Origin: Bryobacterales bacterium
GTDB taxonomy: Bacteria; Acidobacteriota; Terriglobia; Bryobacterales; Bryobacteraceae
Assembly: GCA_003517725.1 (NCBI GenBank)
Contig: DOZZ01000277.1
Coordinates: forward strand, 1-13,239
Direction of reading: 5' to 3'
DNA length: 13,239 nt
Below the pieces are notes generated by a model that saw nothing but the letters and a program-made list of their open reading frames with translations, was not told the origin of the DNA and made no database searches. The position numbers and the translations under genes are program-made. The first letter of the stretch is position 1. Each line of letters begins with the position of its first letter. Of this stretch, positions 1-5,726 are shown piece by piece.

Positions 1-508
1 TGACCCCCAAAGCCAATTTCCGGACGGGCGAAATGGCGGTGTCCCTTTTGTTTTCTTCGGCCCGCGCCCGCGAAAGCGACTCAGAACAAAAGTGATTTTG
101 CGGACCAAACCCAATCTTCGGGCTCAGGGCCGAGGCGCCGCGCGGGCGGCGGCATGCGGGTCGGGAGATCGCCGTTTTCGAATGCCTGGCGGACAGTGGG
201 CCAGTTGATGTTGAGTGGATCGGGTTGTGAAGTGGCGCGAGGCACCCGGGTTTCCCGGAGGGGCGCGGTGTAGGCCAAGACAGACACGTTGATGAGGCTC
301 CTGCGATTAGAGTACGAAACGGCGTCGGGCTGGCGGGCCGGGGAGAGCACGCAAGTTGTTGGTAGGAAACGGAAATCCTTCCGAGTTAGGCGTGTGACCT
401 CTAATTCGCTGCCGATAAGAAGTGGCTCTGGAGCGGTCAAAAGCCTCGGTGGTATGGCTGAAGGCGAGTCGGCAGGGCGACATCTAGCTCAGAAAATCCG
501 AGAATGTC

Positions 509-526
509 CCGGATAATCCGGATAAT
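509..526. repeat. 9-bp perfect tandem duplication (CCGGATAAT x2)
   Basis: The 9-mer CCGGATAAT occurs twice head to tail and is followed by a partial third copy (CC). It lies in otherwise non-coding DNA. It could be a slippage duplication or a paired binding site; nothing nearby decides between these. Confidence 0.6.
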
Positions 527-603
527 CCCCAAGGGTTGAGCGGGAAAGCTTTTTGAGGCCAGAATCGAGGCGGGGACTTGCGACCCCGAAATTTCAGATC
601 ACA

Positions 604-618
604 TTGATTCAAAATCAA
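604..618. repeat. Perfect inverted repeat TTGATT-CAA-AATCAA
   Basis: Two 6-bp arms are exact reverse complements separated by three bases, in an AT-rich intergenic stretch. The size fits an operator for a dimeric regulator, but no promoter or gene start is close enough to assign a role. It does not look like a terminator because the arms are AT-rich and no T-tract follows. Confidence 0.4.
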
Positions 619-749
619 AAACGCATTGCAACTACAGGTGTTATTGTCACAGCTTCGGCCAAAGCTCAACCGCTTTGTTACTGTCCTCACAGGAGCGCTT
701 TCAGCCGGCCGGCCCAATCTGGGATAGTTATTACAAAAATAGAACAAGG

Positions 750-799
750 GGGGTTCGTCAGTGAATAGAATAGTACGGAGGGGCAGAGACGTGACCCCT
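750..799. repeat. Hairpin-capable GC-rich segment, possible REP-like or element end
   Basis: A run of G (about 748-753) is followed by an A/T-containing core. Then comes an AGGGG (779-783) / CCCCT (795-799) inverted repeat with an 11-base loop. The layout, a G-run, spacer and short GC hairpin between genes, is reminiscent of dispersed REP-type intergenic elements or the end of a decayed insertion sequence. There is no second copy in this window, so dispersal cannot be shown from the sequence alone. Confidence 0.25.
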
Positions 800-863
800 A
801 GTAGACGTGAGAGCATTGGGAAAGCACGGGTCGCGGTTTCCGTGATATTCTGTGCGTCCACAG

Positions 864-1109
864 ATGAAGAAAAAATATCAGCTAGGACCGCAAGAGGTCA
901 CAGGCGAAGAAATCGAGTTTGAGACAGAGAAGGAGGGTTTCAATATTTACATCCTTCACGACGGCACAAGATTGAAATTCAAGGCCGTCGTCTCTACTAT
1001 CGTGCGGCTCGATGCCTACAATCCCAACGGGGAACCCCTTTACATGGTGAATGCATCAAACGTGATGGTGGCTGACGTGCCGGACGCGCTTAAGAAGCCG
1101 CAGCATTAA
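864..1109 (+). CDS. Conserved-looking 81-aa hypothetical protein, first gene of the HEPN cassette
   Basis: I do not recognise a characterised family. The product is small, soluble and probably beta-rich. An acidic N-terminal stretch (EVTGEEIEFETEKEG) is followed by alternating hydrophobic strands, including LKFKAVVSTIVRLD and YMVNASNVMVADVP. It has no signal peptide, membrane segment or cysteines. I chose the ATG at 864 (MKKKYQLG) over the in-frame GTG at 852, which only adds four residues and has no ribosome-binding site. The chosen ATG has no clear Shine-Dalgarno sequence either. A weak -10-like TATTCT at 846-851 would put transcription within a few bases of it. The next gene starts 28 bp downstream with a good ribosome-binding site on the same strand, so the three genes probably form one operon. 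The A-rich codons at the start contrast with the GC-rich neighbourhood. Confidence 0.7.
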   Translation: MKKKYQLGPQEVTGEEIEFETEKEGFNIYILHDGTRLKFKAVVSTIVRLDAYNPNGEPLYMVNASNVMVADVPDALKKPQH

Positions 1110-1137
1110 GAAGTGAAAAAGTACAAGGAGCAGCTGA

Positions 1138-1533
1138 ATGGCAAGTGCCGCTTTTCCATATGTCCCGCCCCCGGAGCCAAGGCAGTGGCATGCCGGCGAG
1201 GTCATTCCGGTCTCAAGCACCACAGTCTTTACTAAAGTGAGCGAACCCGTGACTCTTCAACCCAGCCTCAAGGATATGATCGCTTTCGAAATCGGCGGGG
1301 TGCCTGAAGTCGCAGCCGTCTTCACCAAGATGGAAGATCGAATCCTTCATGTGTGGACGGTTCTTCGAGATGGATCCAGGGCCGCCCGGCGCGCCGTTTA
1401 TGCGCGCGAGCAGATGATCGTGGACCGAACTGAGCATCTAGATTTTGACTTCAACGTCGTGAACGGAGGCGGCGTCGACCCCCGAAGTATGTTCAGCGAG
1501 GACGGACTCGAGTTAGCTTTCATCCGCGAGTGA
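1138..1533 (+). CDS. 131-aa hypothetical protein, likely partner of the downstream HEPN-like protein
   Basis: The ATG is preceded by AAGGAG with about 8 bp spacing, which fixes the start. The N-terminal 40 residues are Pro-rich and probably flexible. A compact alpha/beta part follows, with an amphipathic helix near residues 43-55, a strand pair around HVWTVL (71-76), a charged helix RRAVYAREQMIVDR (84-97) and a final strand FDFNVV (103-108). There is no signal peptide. The last codons overlap the start of the HEPN-like gene, so the two are translationally coupled and probably act together. In known two-component HEPN systems the upstream partner is a minimal nucleotidyltransferase. The GSxxxxxxxxxDxD signature of that family is absent here, so this would be either a very degenerate relative or an unrelated partner. 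I give no enzymatic function. Confidence 0.7.
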   Translation: MASAAFPYVPPPEPRQWHAGEVIPVSSTTVFTKVSEPVTLQPSLKDMIAFEIGGVPEVAAVFTKMEDRILHVWTVLRDGSRAARRAVYAREQMIVDRTEHLDFDFNVVNGGGVDPRSMFSEDGLELAFIRE

Positions 1534-1904
1534 AGTTGACGTTCACCACGCAGCAGCACATCGAACGGGCGCAAGATAATGAGGTTTTCGCCGGATCTAT
1601 TAAGTTATCCGGTCCCAATGATTTCGCTTGGCGCGTAACGGTCACATTTTATGCGGCGGTGCACTATGTGCAGGCGTACTTATCCTCATACGGGAAATAC
1701 CCCATCGTTCACTCTGCCCGCGACAGCGCTGTCCAGAGAGATCGGCACCTGAAAAAGATTTATCAAGACTACCGTGATCTCAAAGACAAGAGCCGTGACG
1801 CTCGTTATGAGTGCTCAGTTATGGATCAGCGGGACGCAGACGATATGGATGAATGCCTTGCATCAGTAAAGGCGATAATCAAAGACAACATGGGATCAAA
1901 GTGA
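1530..1904 (+). CDS. HEPN-like helical protein (124 aa)
   Basis: The gene begins with GTG inside the sequence GTGA, overlapping the previous stop, which is typical of translational coupling. The protein is predicted all-helical. Its layout matches HEPN-type domains: a helix with FYAAVHYVQAYL (40-51), then His61 and Arg64, a long charged helix ending in IYQDYRDLKDKSRDARYE (77-94), and a C-terminal helix (about 101-120). In HEPN families the first of these aligns with the aromatic/Ala 'YYA-FHAA-ALL' helix, and the Arg-Tyr pair (R92, Y93) with the conserved R-ADY segment. Many HEPN proteins are RNases carrying an RxxxxH motif. A canonical RxxxxH is not evident here, although H61, R64, R89 and R92 are candidate polar residues. 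Cytosolic. It could be a toxin-like RNase, a substrate-binding HEPN or an inactive relative. Confidence 0.65.
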   Translation: MKLTFTTQQHIERAQDNEVFAGSIKLSGPNDFAWRVTVTFYAAVHYVQAYLSSYGKYPIVHSARDSAVQRDRHLKKIYQDYRDLKDKSRDARYECSVMDQRDADDMDECLASVKAIIKDNMGSK

Positions 1905-1930
1905 TCGCATAGTTGGTCCAAAAGCTCTCC

Positions 1931-2176
1931 TCACGCCGAAAGGCGAAGTGATACCTGCCGCCCGAGAAACGGTGGCAACGCTTGCTGGTAAGCCTCGAAA
2001 GCCGACCGCGCGCCGGCCCGATACATCGCCAGCCACGTGTAAATGCAACTGCGGCTGAAACCCAGCGCCTTGATCACCGACTCGGGACTTTCTCCTGACT
2101 GCACCTGCTCGACGGCTCGAATCCGGATCTCCTCGAGCGCTTCGTGGCTCATTTGACGCGCATCCCGGCGGGGCAT
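1931..2176 (-). pseudogene. IS630-type transposase remnant (N-terminal HTH part only)
   Basis: The reading frame starts MPRRDARQMSHEALEEIRIRAVEQVQ and continues with VIKALGFSRSCIYTWLAMYRAG (about residues 34-55). This is the N-terminal helix-turn-helix of IS630/Tc1-type transposases, in which the second helix (RSCIYTWLAMY) contacts the element end. A full transposase of this group has about 340 residues including a DDE catalytic domain. Here the frame stops after 81 aa, and its last 20 residues (from about SAFEAYQQ) no longer follow the family, so the catalytic domain is missing. The 3' side abuts the HEPN-like gene end at 1904, leaving no room for the remainder. The upstream sequence (about 2205-2228) is AT-rich with a weak inverted ACTTAT/ATAAG pair that could be a leftover terminal repeat. 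Nonfunctional. Confidence 0.7.
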
Positions 2177-2223
2177 ACCCCATTATATCAATGTCTACTT
2201 ACTTATGATCTGATTAAATATAA

Positions 2224-2283
2224 GAAGTCATCTACAATAGCGTGGTCGCCGCGCTGTGGCTCCTGCTGTTTGGTGGTCTTTGA
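2224..2283 (+). pseudogene. Possible C-terminal tail of a lost membrane protein
   Basis: After a TAA at 2221-2223 the frame reads EVIYNSVVAALWLLLFGGL and then TGA. This is a strongly hydrophobic segment like the final transmembrane helix of an integral membrane protein. It lies just downstream (on the plus strand) of the transposase remnant, so it may be what remains of a gene cut by that insertion. It could equally be a chance hydrophobic micro-frame; it is too short to assign. Confidence 0.2.
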
Positions 2284-2322
2284 TGGGCCGCCACTCCAGT
2301 GATGCGATGGGTGAGGCGCTTG

Positions 2323-3090
2323 ATGCAAACGAATGCACTATTTGAGTTGACCGGCCGGGTGGCTGTCGTGACTGGTGGCAACGGTGGCATCGGCCGTGCT
2401 ATCGCGCTCGGATTGGCCCAAGCCGGGGCTGCCGTTGCGGTGTTGGGACGAAACCACGACAAGAACCAGCGCGTGCTTTCCGAACTGCAAGCAATCGGTG
2501 TTCCCTCGCTGGCGGTGAAGCTCGATGTGACCGATCGCGACGCATTGGAGCCCGCTCTGAACAAGGTCGAGAGCGAACTCGGCGGCATCGGCATCCTTGT
2601 CAATAATGCCGGCAACGTTTCGTTGAGCGGCGGCGTGCTGCACGAAACGTCGCAAGCTTGGGACAGCGTCATCGAGACCCAACTCAATGCCGTGTTCCTG
2701 CTTTCGAAGCTCGCGGCCCGCTCGATGCTGAGTCAAAAACGTGGAAAGATCATCAACATTGGCAGTATGTACTCGTTCTTTGGGTCCGGGCTAATCCCCT
2801 CTTACAGCGCGGCGAAAGGCGCGATCGTCCAACTGACCAAGTCCATGGCCATTGAACTCGCCCCGCACAACATACAAGTCAATGCGATTGCACCGGGGTG
2901 GATTGAAACCGACATGACGGCGCCGGTAAAAAACATGCCCTTGAACGAAGAAATTCTTGCGCGCACCCCCGCTGGCCGGTGGGGTCAACCAGAGGAACTT
3001 GCCGGAACCGCCGTGTACCTGGCCTCGCGGGCATCGGACTTCGTTACCGGCACGACGATTCGTGTCGATGGTGGTTACGCCATTCGATAA
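2323..3090 (+). CDS. SDR-family NAD(P)-dependent oxidoreductase (KduD / gluconate 5-dehydrogenase-like)
   Basis: A classical short-chain dehydrogenase of 255 aa, the usual length. The Rossmann glycine motif TGGNGGIG is at 17-24, Asp68 of the D-V segment contacts adenine, NNAG is at 94-97, and the catalytic tetrad is Asn122, Ser148, Tyr161 and Lys165 (YSAAK). The C-terminal part, with PAGRWGQPEELAG, then SDFVTG and VDGGYAIR, resembles 2-deoxy-D-gluconate 3-dehydrogenase / gluconate 5-dehydrogenase members, so a sugar-acid or polyol substrate is likely but not proven. Arg43 after the second strand suggests NADP(H) may be accepted. I chose the ATG at 2323 because GAGG lies 6 bp upstream and MQTNALFELTGRVAVVTG matches the family N-terminus. 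The upstream ATG at 2302 would add seven residues unlike the family. Cytosolic. The downstream VOC gene follows after 66 bp. Confidence 0.9.
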   Translation: MQTNALFELTGRVAVVTGGNGGIGRAIALGLAQAGAAVAVLGRNHDKNQRVLSELQAIGVPSLAVKLDVTDRDALEPALNKVESELGGIGILVNNAGNVSLSGGVLHETSQAWDSVIETQLNAVFLLSKLAARSMLSQKRGKIINIGSMYSFFGSGLIPSYSAAKGAIVQLTKSMAIELAPHNIQVNAIAPGWIETDMTAPVKNMPLNEEILARTPAGRWGQPEELAGTAVYLASRASDFVTGTTIRVDGGYAIR

Positions 3091-3156
3091 GGAAGGCATC
3101 CAAGGGGCGCTTTCCGCGCTTCGACGATGGATACTATCGAAGGGGGAGACCCGAGC

Positions 3157-3609
3157 ATGAACAAGATCACACCGTTTCTGTGGTTCAACGACAACGCCGA
3201 AGAGGCTGCCGAGTTTTATCTCTCGGTCTTTCCGGAAGCCAAGAAGGTGGGCGAGCTGCGTTCGAGCGGCGTGGGGCCCTGGCCCGCCGGGAAGATCGCG
3301 ACCATCTTCATCGAACTGCTGGGCCAGCGCATGACGTTCCTCAACTGAGGCCCCGCGCAGGCTCTCACGCCGGCATTTTCGTTCGCCGTCACGTGCCAGG
3401 ACCAGGCCGAGATCGACCGCTATTGGGACAAGCTGCTGCAGGGTGGCAAGCCCATGGCCTGCGGCTGGCTGACGGACCAGTTCGGCCTGTGCTGGCAGAT
3501 CGTGCCGGAAGGGCTTGGCGAGATGCTGAAGCATCCCAAAGCGATGGCCGCGATGATGAAGATGGTGAAGTTCGACATCGCCACGCTGCAGGCCGCGGCA
3601 AAAGAGTAA
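3157..3609 (+). pseudogene. VOC/PhnB-like (3-demethylubiquinone methyltransferase-type) gene interrupted by an in-frame TGA
   Basis: The frame starts MNKITPFLWFNDNAEEAAEFYLSVF, the typical opening of the PhnB-like branch of the vicinal-oxygen-chelate superfamily, with a GGGGGAG ribosome-binding site about 10 bp upstream. At codon 64 (3346-3348) a TGA follows MTFLN where the family has Gly-Gly-Pro. The same frame then continues without another stop through GPAQALTPAFSFAVTCQDQ, DRYWDKLLQGG, CGWLTDQFGLCWQIVP and KMVKFDIATLQAAAKE to TAA. All conserved blocks are present, so one G-to-T change (GGA to TGA) explains the interruption. Total length is 150 codons, the family norm. Either the gene was inactivated recently, the base is a sequencing or assembly error, or the stop is read through. 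TGA is an ordinary stop elsewhere in this window, so a different genetic code is not the explanation. Function in this family is rarely known. Confidence 0.85.
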
Positions 3610-3611
3610 CG

Positions 3612-3863
3612 TTAGCGGTGGGCGCATCCGGGCCAGCAACACGGGCGCCGTTTGCCCTCCCCCAGGCTGGCGCAGCCCCACTCGATCCGGCGGCTTCTGG
3701 TATCGGCTTTTTTAGCGGACTCAATCCAACAGATCCACTCGTTGCGCGCAAGCGGCGTAATATCCTCCCAAGCTGTTAACGCTTGCGGGCGGGATGTCAG
3801 TGCTTTTTTCAGATCCGCGGGCAGGTCGTGCACCACACCGCTGGAAATCTTTTTTGGCGACAT
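3612..3863 (-). CDS. YdeI/OmpD-associated family small protein (OmdA domain)
   Basis: An 83-aa protein consisting of a single OmdA-type domain: VVHDLPADLKKALTSRPQAL, then AWEDITPLARNEWICWIESAKKADTRSRRIEW, ending in a GEGKRRPCCWPGC-type tail. The block with NEWICWIESAKK and TRSRRIE, followed by a basic C-terminus, is the hallmark of the family. Its members, such as E. coli YdeI, have been linked to peptide/bacteriocin or stress resistance; the biochemical role is unclear. I start at the ATG at 3863 (MSPKKISSG), which matches short family members. The frame is open up to 3950 but those extra residues look non-homologous. No strong ribosome-binding site is visible. It is convergent with the VOC gene: the two stop codons are 2 bp apart and form the palindrome TAACGTTA. 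The two cysteines near the C-terminus (CC) and one further Cys could bind metal, but that is speculation. Confidence 0.8.
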   Translation of the reverse strand: MSPKKISSGVVHDLPADLKKALTSRPQALTAWEDITPLARNEWICWIESAKKADTRSRRIEWGCASLGEGKRRPCCWPGCAHR

Positions 3864-3928
3864 AGATAACAGCGAAGCCTTGACGCTCAGTTTAACCCGG
3901 CGCTCGGAAGACTCGCTGCGGACTGGTT

Positions 3929-3934
3929 TACAAT
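3929..3934 (+). promoter_or_regulatory. Candidate -10 element for the Gfo/Idh/MocA gene
   Basis: TACAAT differs from the TATAAT consensus at one position and lies in the only non-coding space before the oxidoreductase gene. No good -35 is found 16-18 bp upstream. A TTGACG at 3880-3885 is too far away (43 bp). It would give a 5' leader of about 65 bases containing an AGGAGG at 3990-3995. Confidence 0.25.
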
Positions 3935-4007
3935 ACGAGCTGCTTCCCACTCCAGGCCTACTGCCATCCAGGGAGGCTACGACACGTCTAGGAGGAATTG
4001 GATAGCC

Positions 4008-5396
4008 ATGGACTCTTCACAAAGCTCGACCAGCCGTCGTGAATTCATCAAGACCAGCGGTAAATCGGCTGTCGTTTCGGCTTTGACTAGCGTTGCGATT
4101 CCCGCGGTCCACGCAGCGGGCAGCGACGTGATCCAGATTGCGCTGGTCGGCTGTGGCGGGCGCGGCGGCGGCGCGGCGGCGAACGCACTGGGCGTCAAGC
4201 GCGGTCCCGTCAAGCTGGTCGCTATGGCCGACCTGTTCCCGGAACGCCTTACGACCGACCTGAATAAGTTGCAGCAGCGTTTCCCGAGTCAGGTCGATGT
4301 TCCCCCGGATCGCCAGTTTCTCGGCTTCGACGCCTATAAGAAGGCGATGGATTGTTTGAAGCCGGGCGATATCGTCATCTTCGCAACGCCGCCGGCGTTT
4401 CGCTGGGTGCACTTCACCTACGCCATCCAGAAGGGCTTGCATGTCTTTATGGAAAAGCCGCTCACGGTCGATGGCCCAACCAGCAAGCGCATGTTCGCGC
4501 TGGCCCAGGACGCCTCCGCCAAGAACCTCAAGGTGGGCGTAGGGCTCATGTCGCGTCACAGCCGGGCGCTGCAGGAGCTGGCTGACCGTGTCCATAACGG
4601 GGAGATCGGCGAAATTATTCTGCAGCGTGGTTACCGCATGCATGGCCCCGGCGGATACTTCCTCTCCCCGCCCAAACCGGCTGGTATCACCGACCTGCTC
4701 TACCAGGTGAAGCGCTTCCACAGCTTTATCTGGGCCAGCGGAGGCTGCTACAACGACTTTTATATCCACCTCATCGATCATCTGGGATGGATGAAGAACC
4801 AATGGCCGGTAAAGGCGCAGGCGCTGGGCGGCCGGCATTACAAGGTCAGTCCCGAAGGCGTGGCCTACGTGGATCAGAATTTTGACGTCTATTCAGTGGA
4901 ATACACGTATGCCGATGGCGCCAAGTTCTTCTTTGACGGGCGCTGCATGAAGGGCTGCCAGGAGATTTACACGAGCGCCCTGCACGGGACCAAGGGCATG
5001 GGGATCGCTTCTAAGTCCGGCGATTGCGGCCAGCCCTCAAGCCTGTACAAAAGCCAGACCGCGACCGCTGCGGACTTGATTTGGGAATCCAAGGTGCACC
5101 CGGACGAAATGGATCCTTATCAAAACGAGTGGAACGATCTGGTGGACGCAGTGCGAGACGGCAAACCTTACAACGAGGTCAAACGCGGCGTGGAGGCGAG
5201 CCTGGTTTCGAGCATGGGCCGCATGGCTGCCAACACGGGCCGGGAAATTACGTTTGACGAGATGCTCAACTGCGAGCACGATATGGCGCCCGGCATAGAA
5301 AAGTTCACCCTAGATTCCGAGGCGCCGCTTCTCGCGGACGCCCACGGCAGGTATCCGGTGCCGCAGCCAGGGATTGTTACCAAGCGGGAATACTGA
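4008..5396 (+). CDS. Tat-exported Gfo/Idh/MocA-family oxidoreductase
   Basis: A 462-aa NAD(P)-dependent dehydrogenase of the glucose-fructose oxidoreductase / inositol dehydrogenase type, usually acting on sugars or cyclitols. The N-terminus carries a twin-arginine signal (SRREFIK, Arg10-Arg11), a moderately hydrophobic stretch and AVHA at 33-36 as a likely signal peptidase site, so the folded enzyme is probably exported with cofactor bound. The Rossmann glycine motif GCGGRG is at 48-53, the conserved EKP is at 149-151 (Lys150 is the family's catalytic lysine), and His254, Asp257 and His258 in IHLIDHLGW are candidate catalytic residues. Length fits the Tat-signal subgroup common in Acidobacteria, Planctomycetes and Verrucomicrobia. 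AGGAGG lies upstream with a rather long 12-bp spacing. It is monocistronic here. The substrate is not predictable from sequence. Confidence 0.92.
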   Translation: MDSSQSSTSRREFIKTSGKSAVVSALTSVAIPAVHAAGSDVIQIALVGCGGRGGGAAANALGVKRGPVKLVAMADLFPERLTTDLNKLQQRFPSQVDVPPDRQFLGFDAYKKAMDCLKPGDIVIFATPPAFRWVHFTYAIQKGLHVFMEKPLTVDGPTSKRMFALAQDASAKNLKVGVGLMSRHSRALQELADRVHNGEIGEIILQRGYRMHGPGGYFLSPPKPAGITDLLYQVKRFHSFIWASGGCYNDFYIHLIDHLGWMKNQWPVKAQALGGRHYKVSPEGVAYVDQNFDVYSVEYTYADGAKFFFDGRCMKGCQEIYTSALHGTKGMGIASKSGDCGQPSSLYKSQTATAADLIWESKVHPDEMDPYQNEWNDLVDAVRDGKPYNEVKRGVEASLVSSMGRMAANTGREITFDEMLNCEHDMAPGIEKFTLDSEAPLLADAHGRYPVPQPGIVTKREY

Positions 5397-5505
5397 CAGG
5401 GCGACAAGGCGGTGCTGGGCGGCAGAAATCACGGCCCAAGAATGGGCAGTCGGACATGTGGTTTCGCCGGAGTGCTCCAGGATCACGCGAAACTGGGAAG
5501 TGGCC
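5397..5505. other. Intergenic, short hairpin only
   Basis: Downstream of the oxidoreductase there is a small perfect hairpin, GCCCA-AGAA-TGGGC (5434-5447). No T-run follows, so I do not call it an intrinsic terminator. The rest merges into the mazF fragment. Confidence 0.4.
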
Positions 5506-5624
5506 CTACCGGGTCCTCGCTGACACTGCCCCCCAATCTCTTCGCATCGGATCTTGTCCACCGCGCGCATCTGATCCAGCAGAATCAAGCCAGTACCGAT
5601 GTGCCGCACTCGACCGCCATCCAT
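5506..5624 (-). pseudogene. Fragment of a MazF/PemK-type toxin gene, frameshifted
   Basis: Reading leftward from 5624, the frame gives HIGTGLILLDQMRAVDKIR, nearly identical to GLILLDQMRAVDKARL of the intact MazF encoded at 8252-7935. The similarity then continues in another frame as RRDWGAVSARTR, against AKRLGTVSAKTL in the intact toxin. At the DNA level 5521-5592 aligns closely with 7989-8062, with one extra base near 5530 and two missing around 5546, which explains the frameshift. The N-terminal two thirds of a toxin, including the RNase-site Arg and Thr region, are absent and no antitoxin is attached. It is therefore a decayed partial duplicate lying just downstream of the TonB receptor gene in the same orientation as the intact copy. 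Confidence 0.8.
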
Positions 5625-5726
5625 CCAACAGACGTGGAGCGCGGCACGGCGTGGGTCTGACTTTCGCTGTTGCTGTACTCCGATGCCAATTCTGTTCTCG
5701 ATAGCAGCTCTCGCAACATGATTCCG

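Larger units (their letters stand above)
1..863. other. Long stretch without a supportable gene
   Basis: I find no convincing gene in these 863 bases. The open frames are short, mutually overlapping, lack ribosome-binding sites and resemble no family I know. The longest plausible one is on the minus strand at 440-81. It would need a TTG start and has a Pro/Arg-rich, low-information composition. What can be seen is a 9-bp tandem duplication (509-526), an inverted repeat (604-618) and a hairpin-capable GC-rich segment (750-799). The stretch from about 590 to 780 is richer in A and T than the coding DNA to its right. It may be decayed intergenic DNA or the upstream region of the cassette that starts at 864. 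No tRNA or rRNA was recognised. Confidence 0.5.

Noticed and set aside
81..440. 119-codon open frame on the minus strand
   Set aside because: Needs a TTG start, has no ribosome-binding site, is rich in Pro/Arg/Ser without recognisable domains and overlaps other open frames. Could be decayed sequence.
476..520. tRNA-like D-arm (CTAGCTCAG)
   Set aside because: No matching acceptor stem, anticodon arm or GGTTCGAATCC-type T-arm follows.
3346..3348. TGA read as glycine (alternative genetic code)
   Set aside because: Several well-supported genes in the window terminate with TGA and none of the others contains an internal TGA.
2791..3681. 296-codon open frame antisense to the SDR and VOC genes
   Set aside because: A shadow of GC-rich coding DNA; the opposite strand carries clear family motifs across the whole interval.
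5434..5447. Hairpin GCCCA-AGAA-TGGGC as a terminator of the Gfo/Idh/MocA gene
   Set aside because: The stem is only 5 bp and no T-tract follows.
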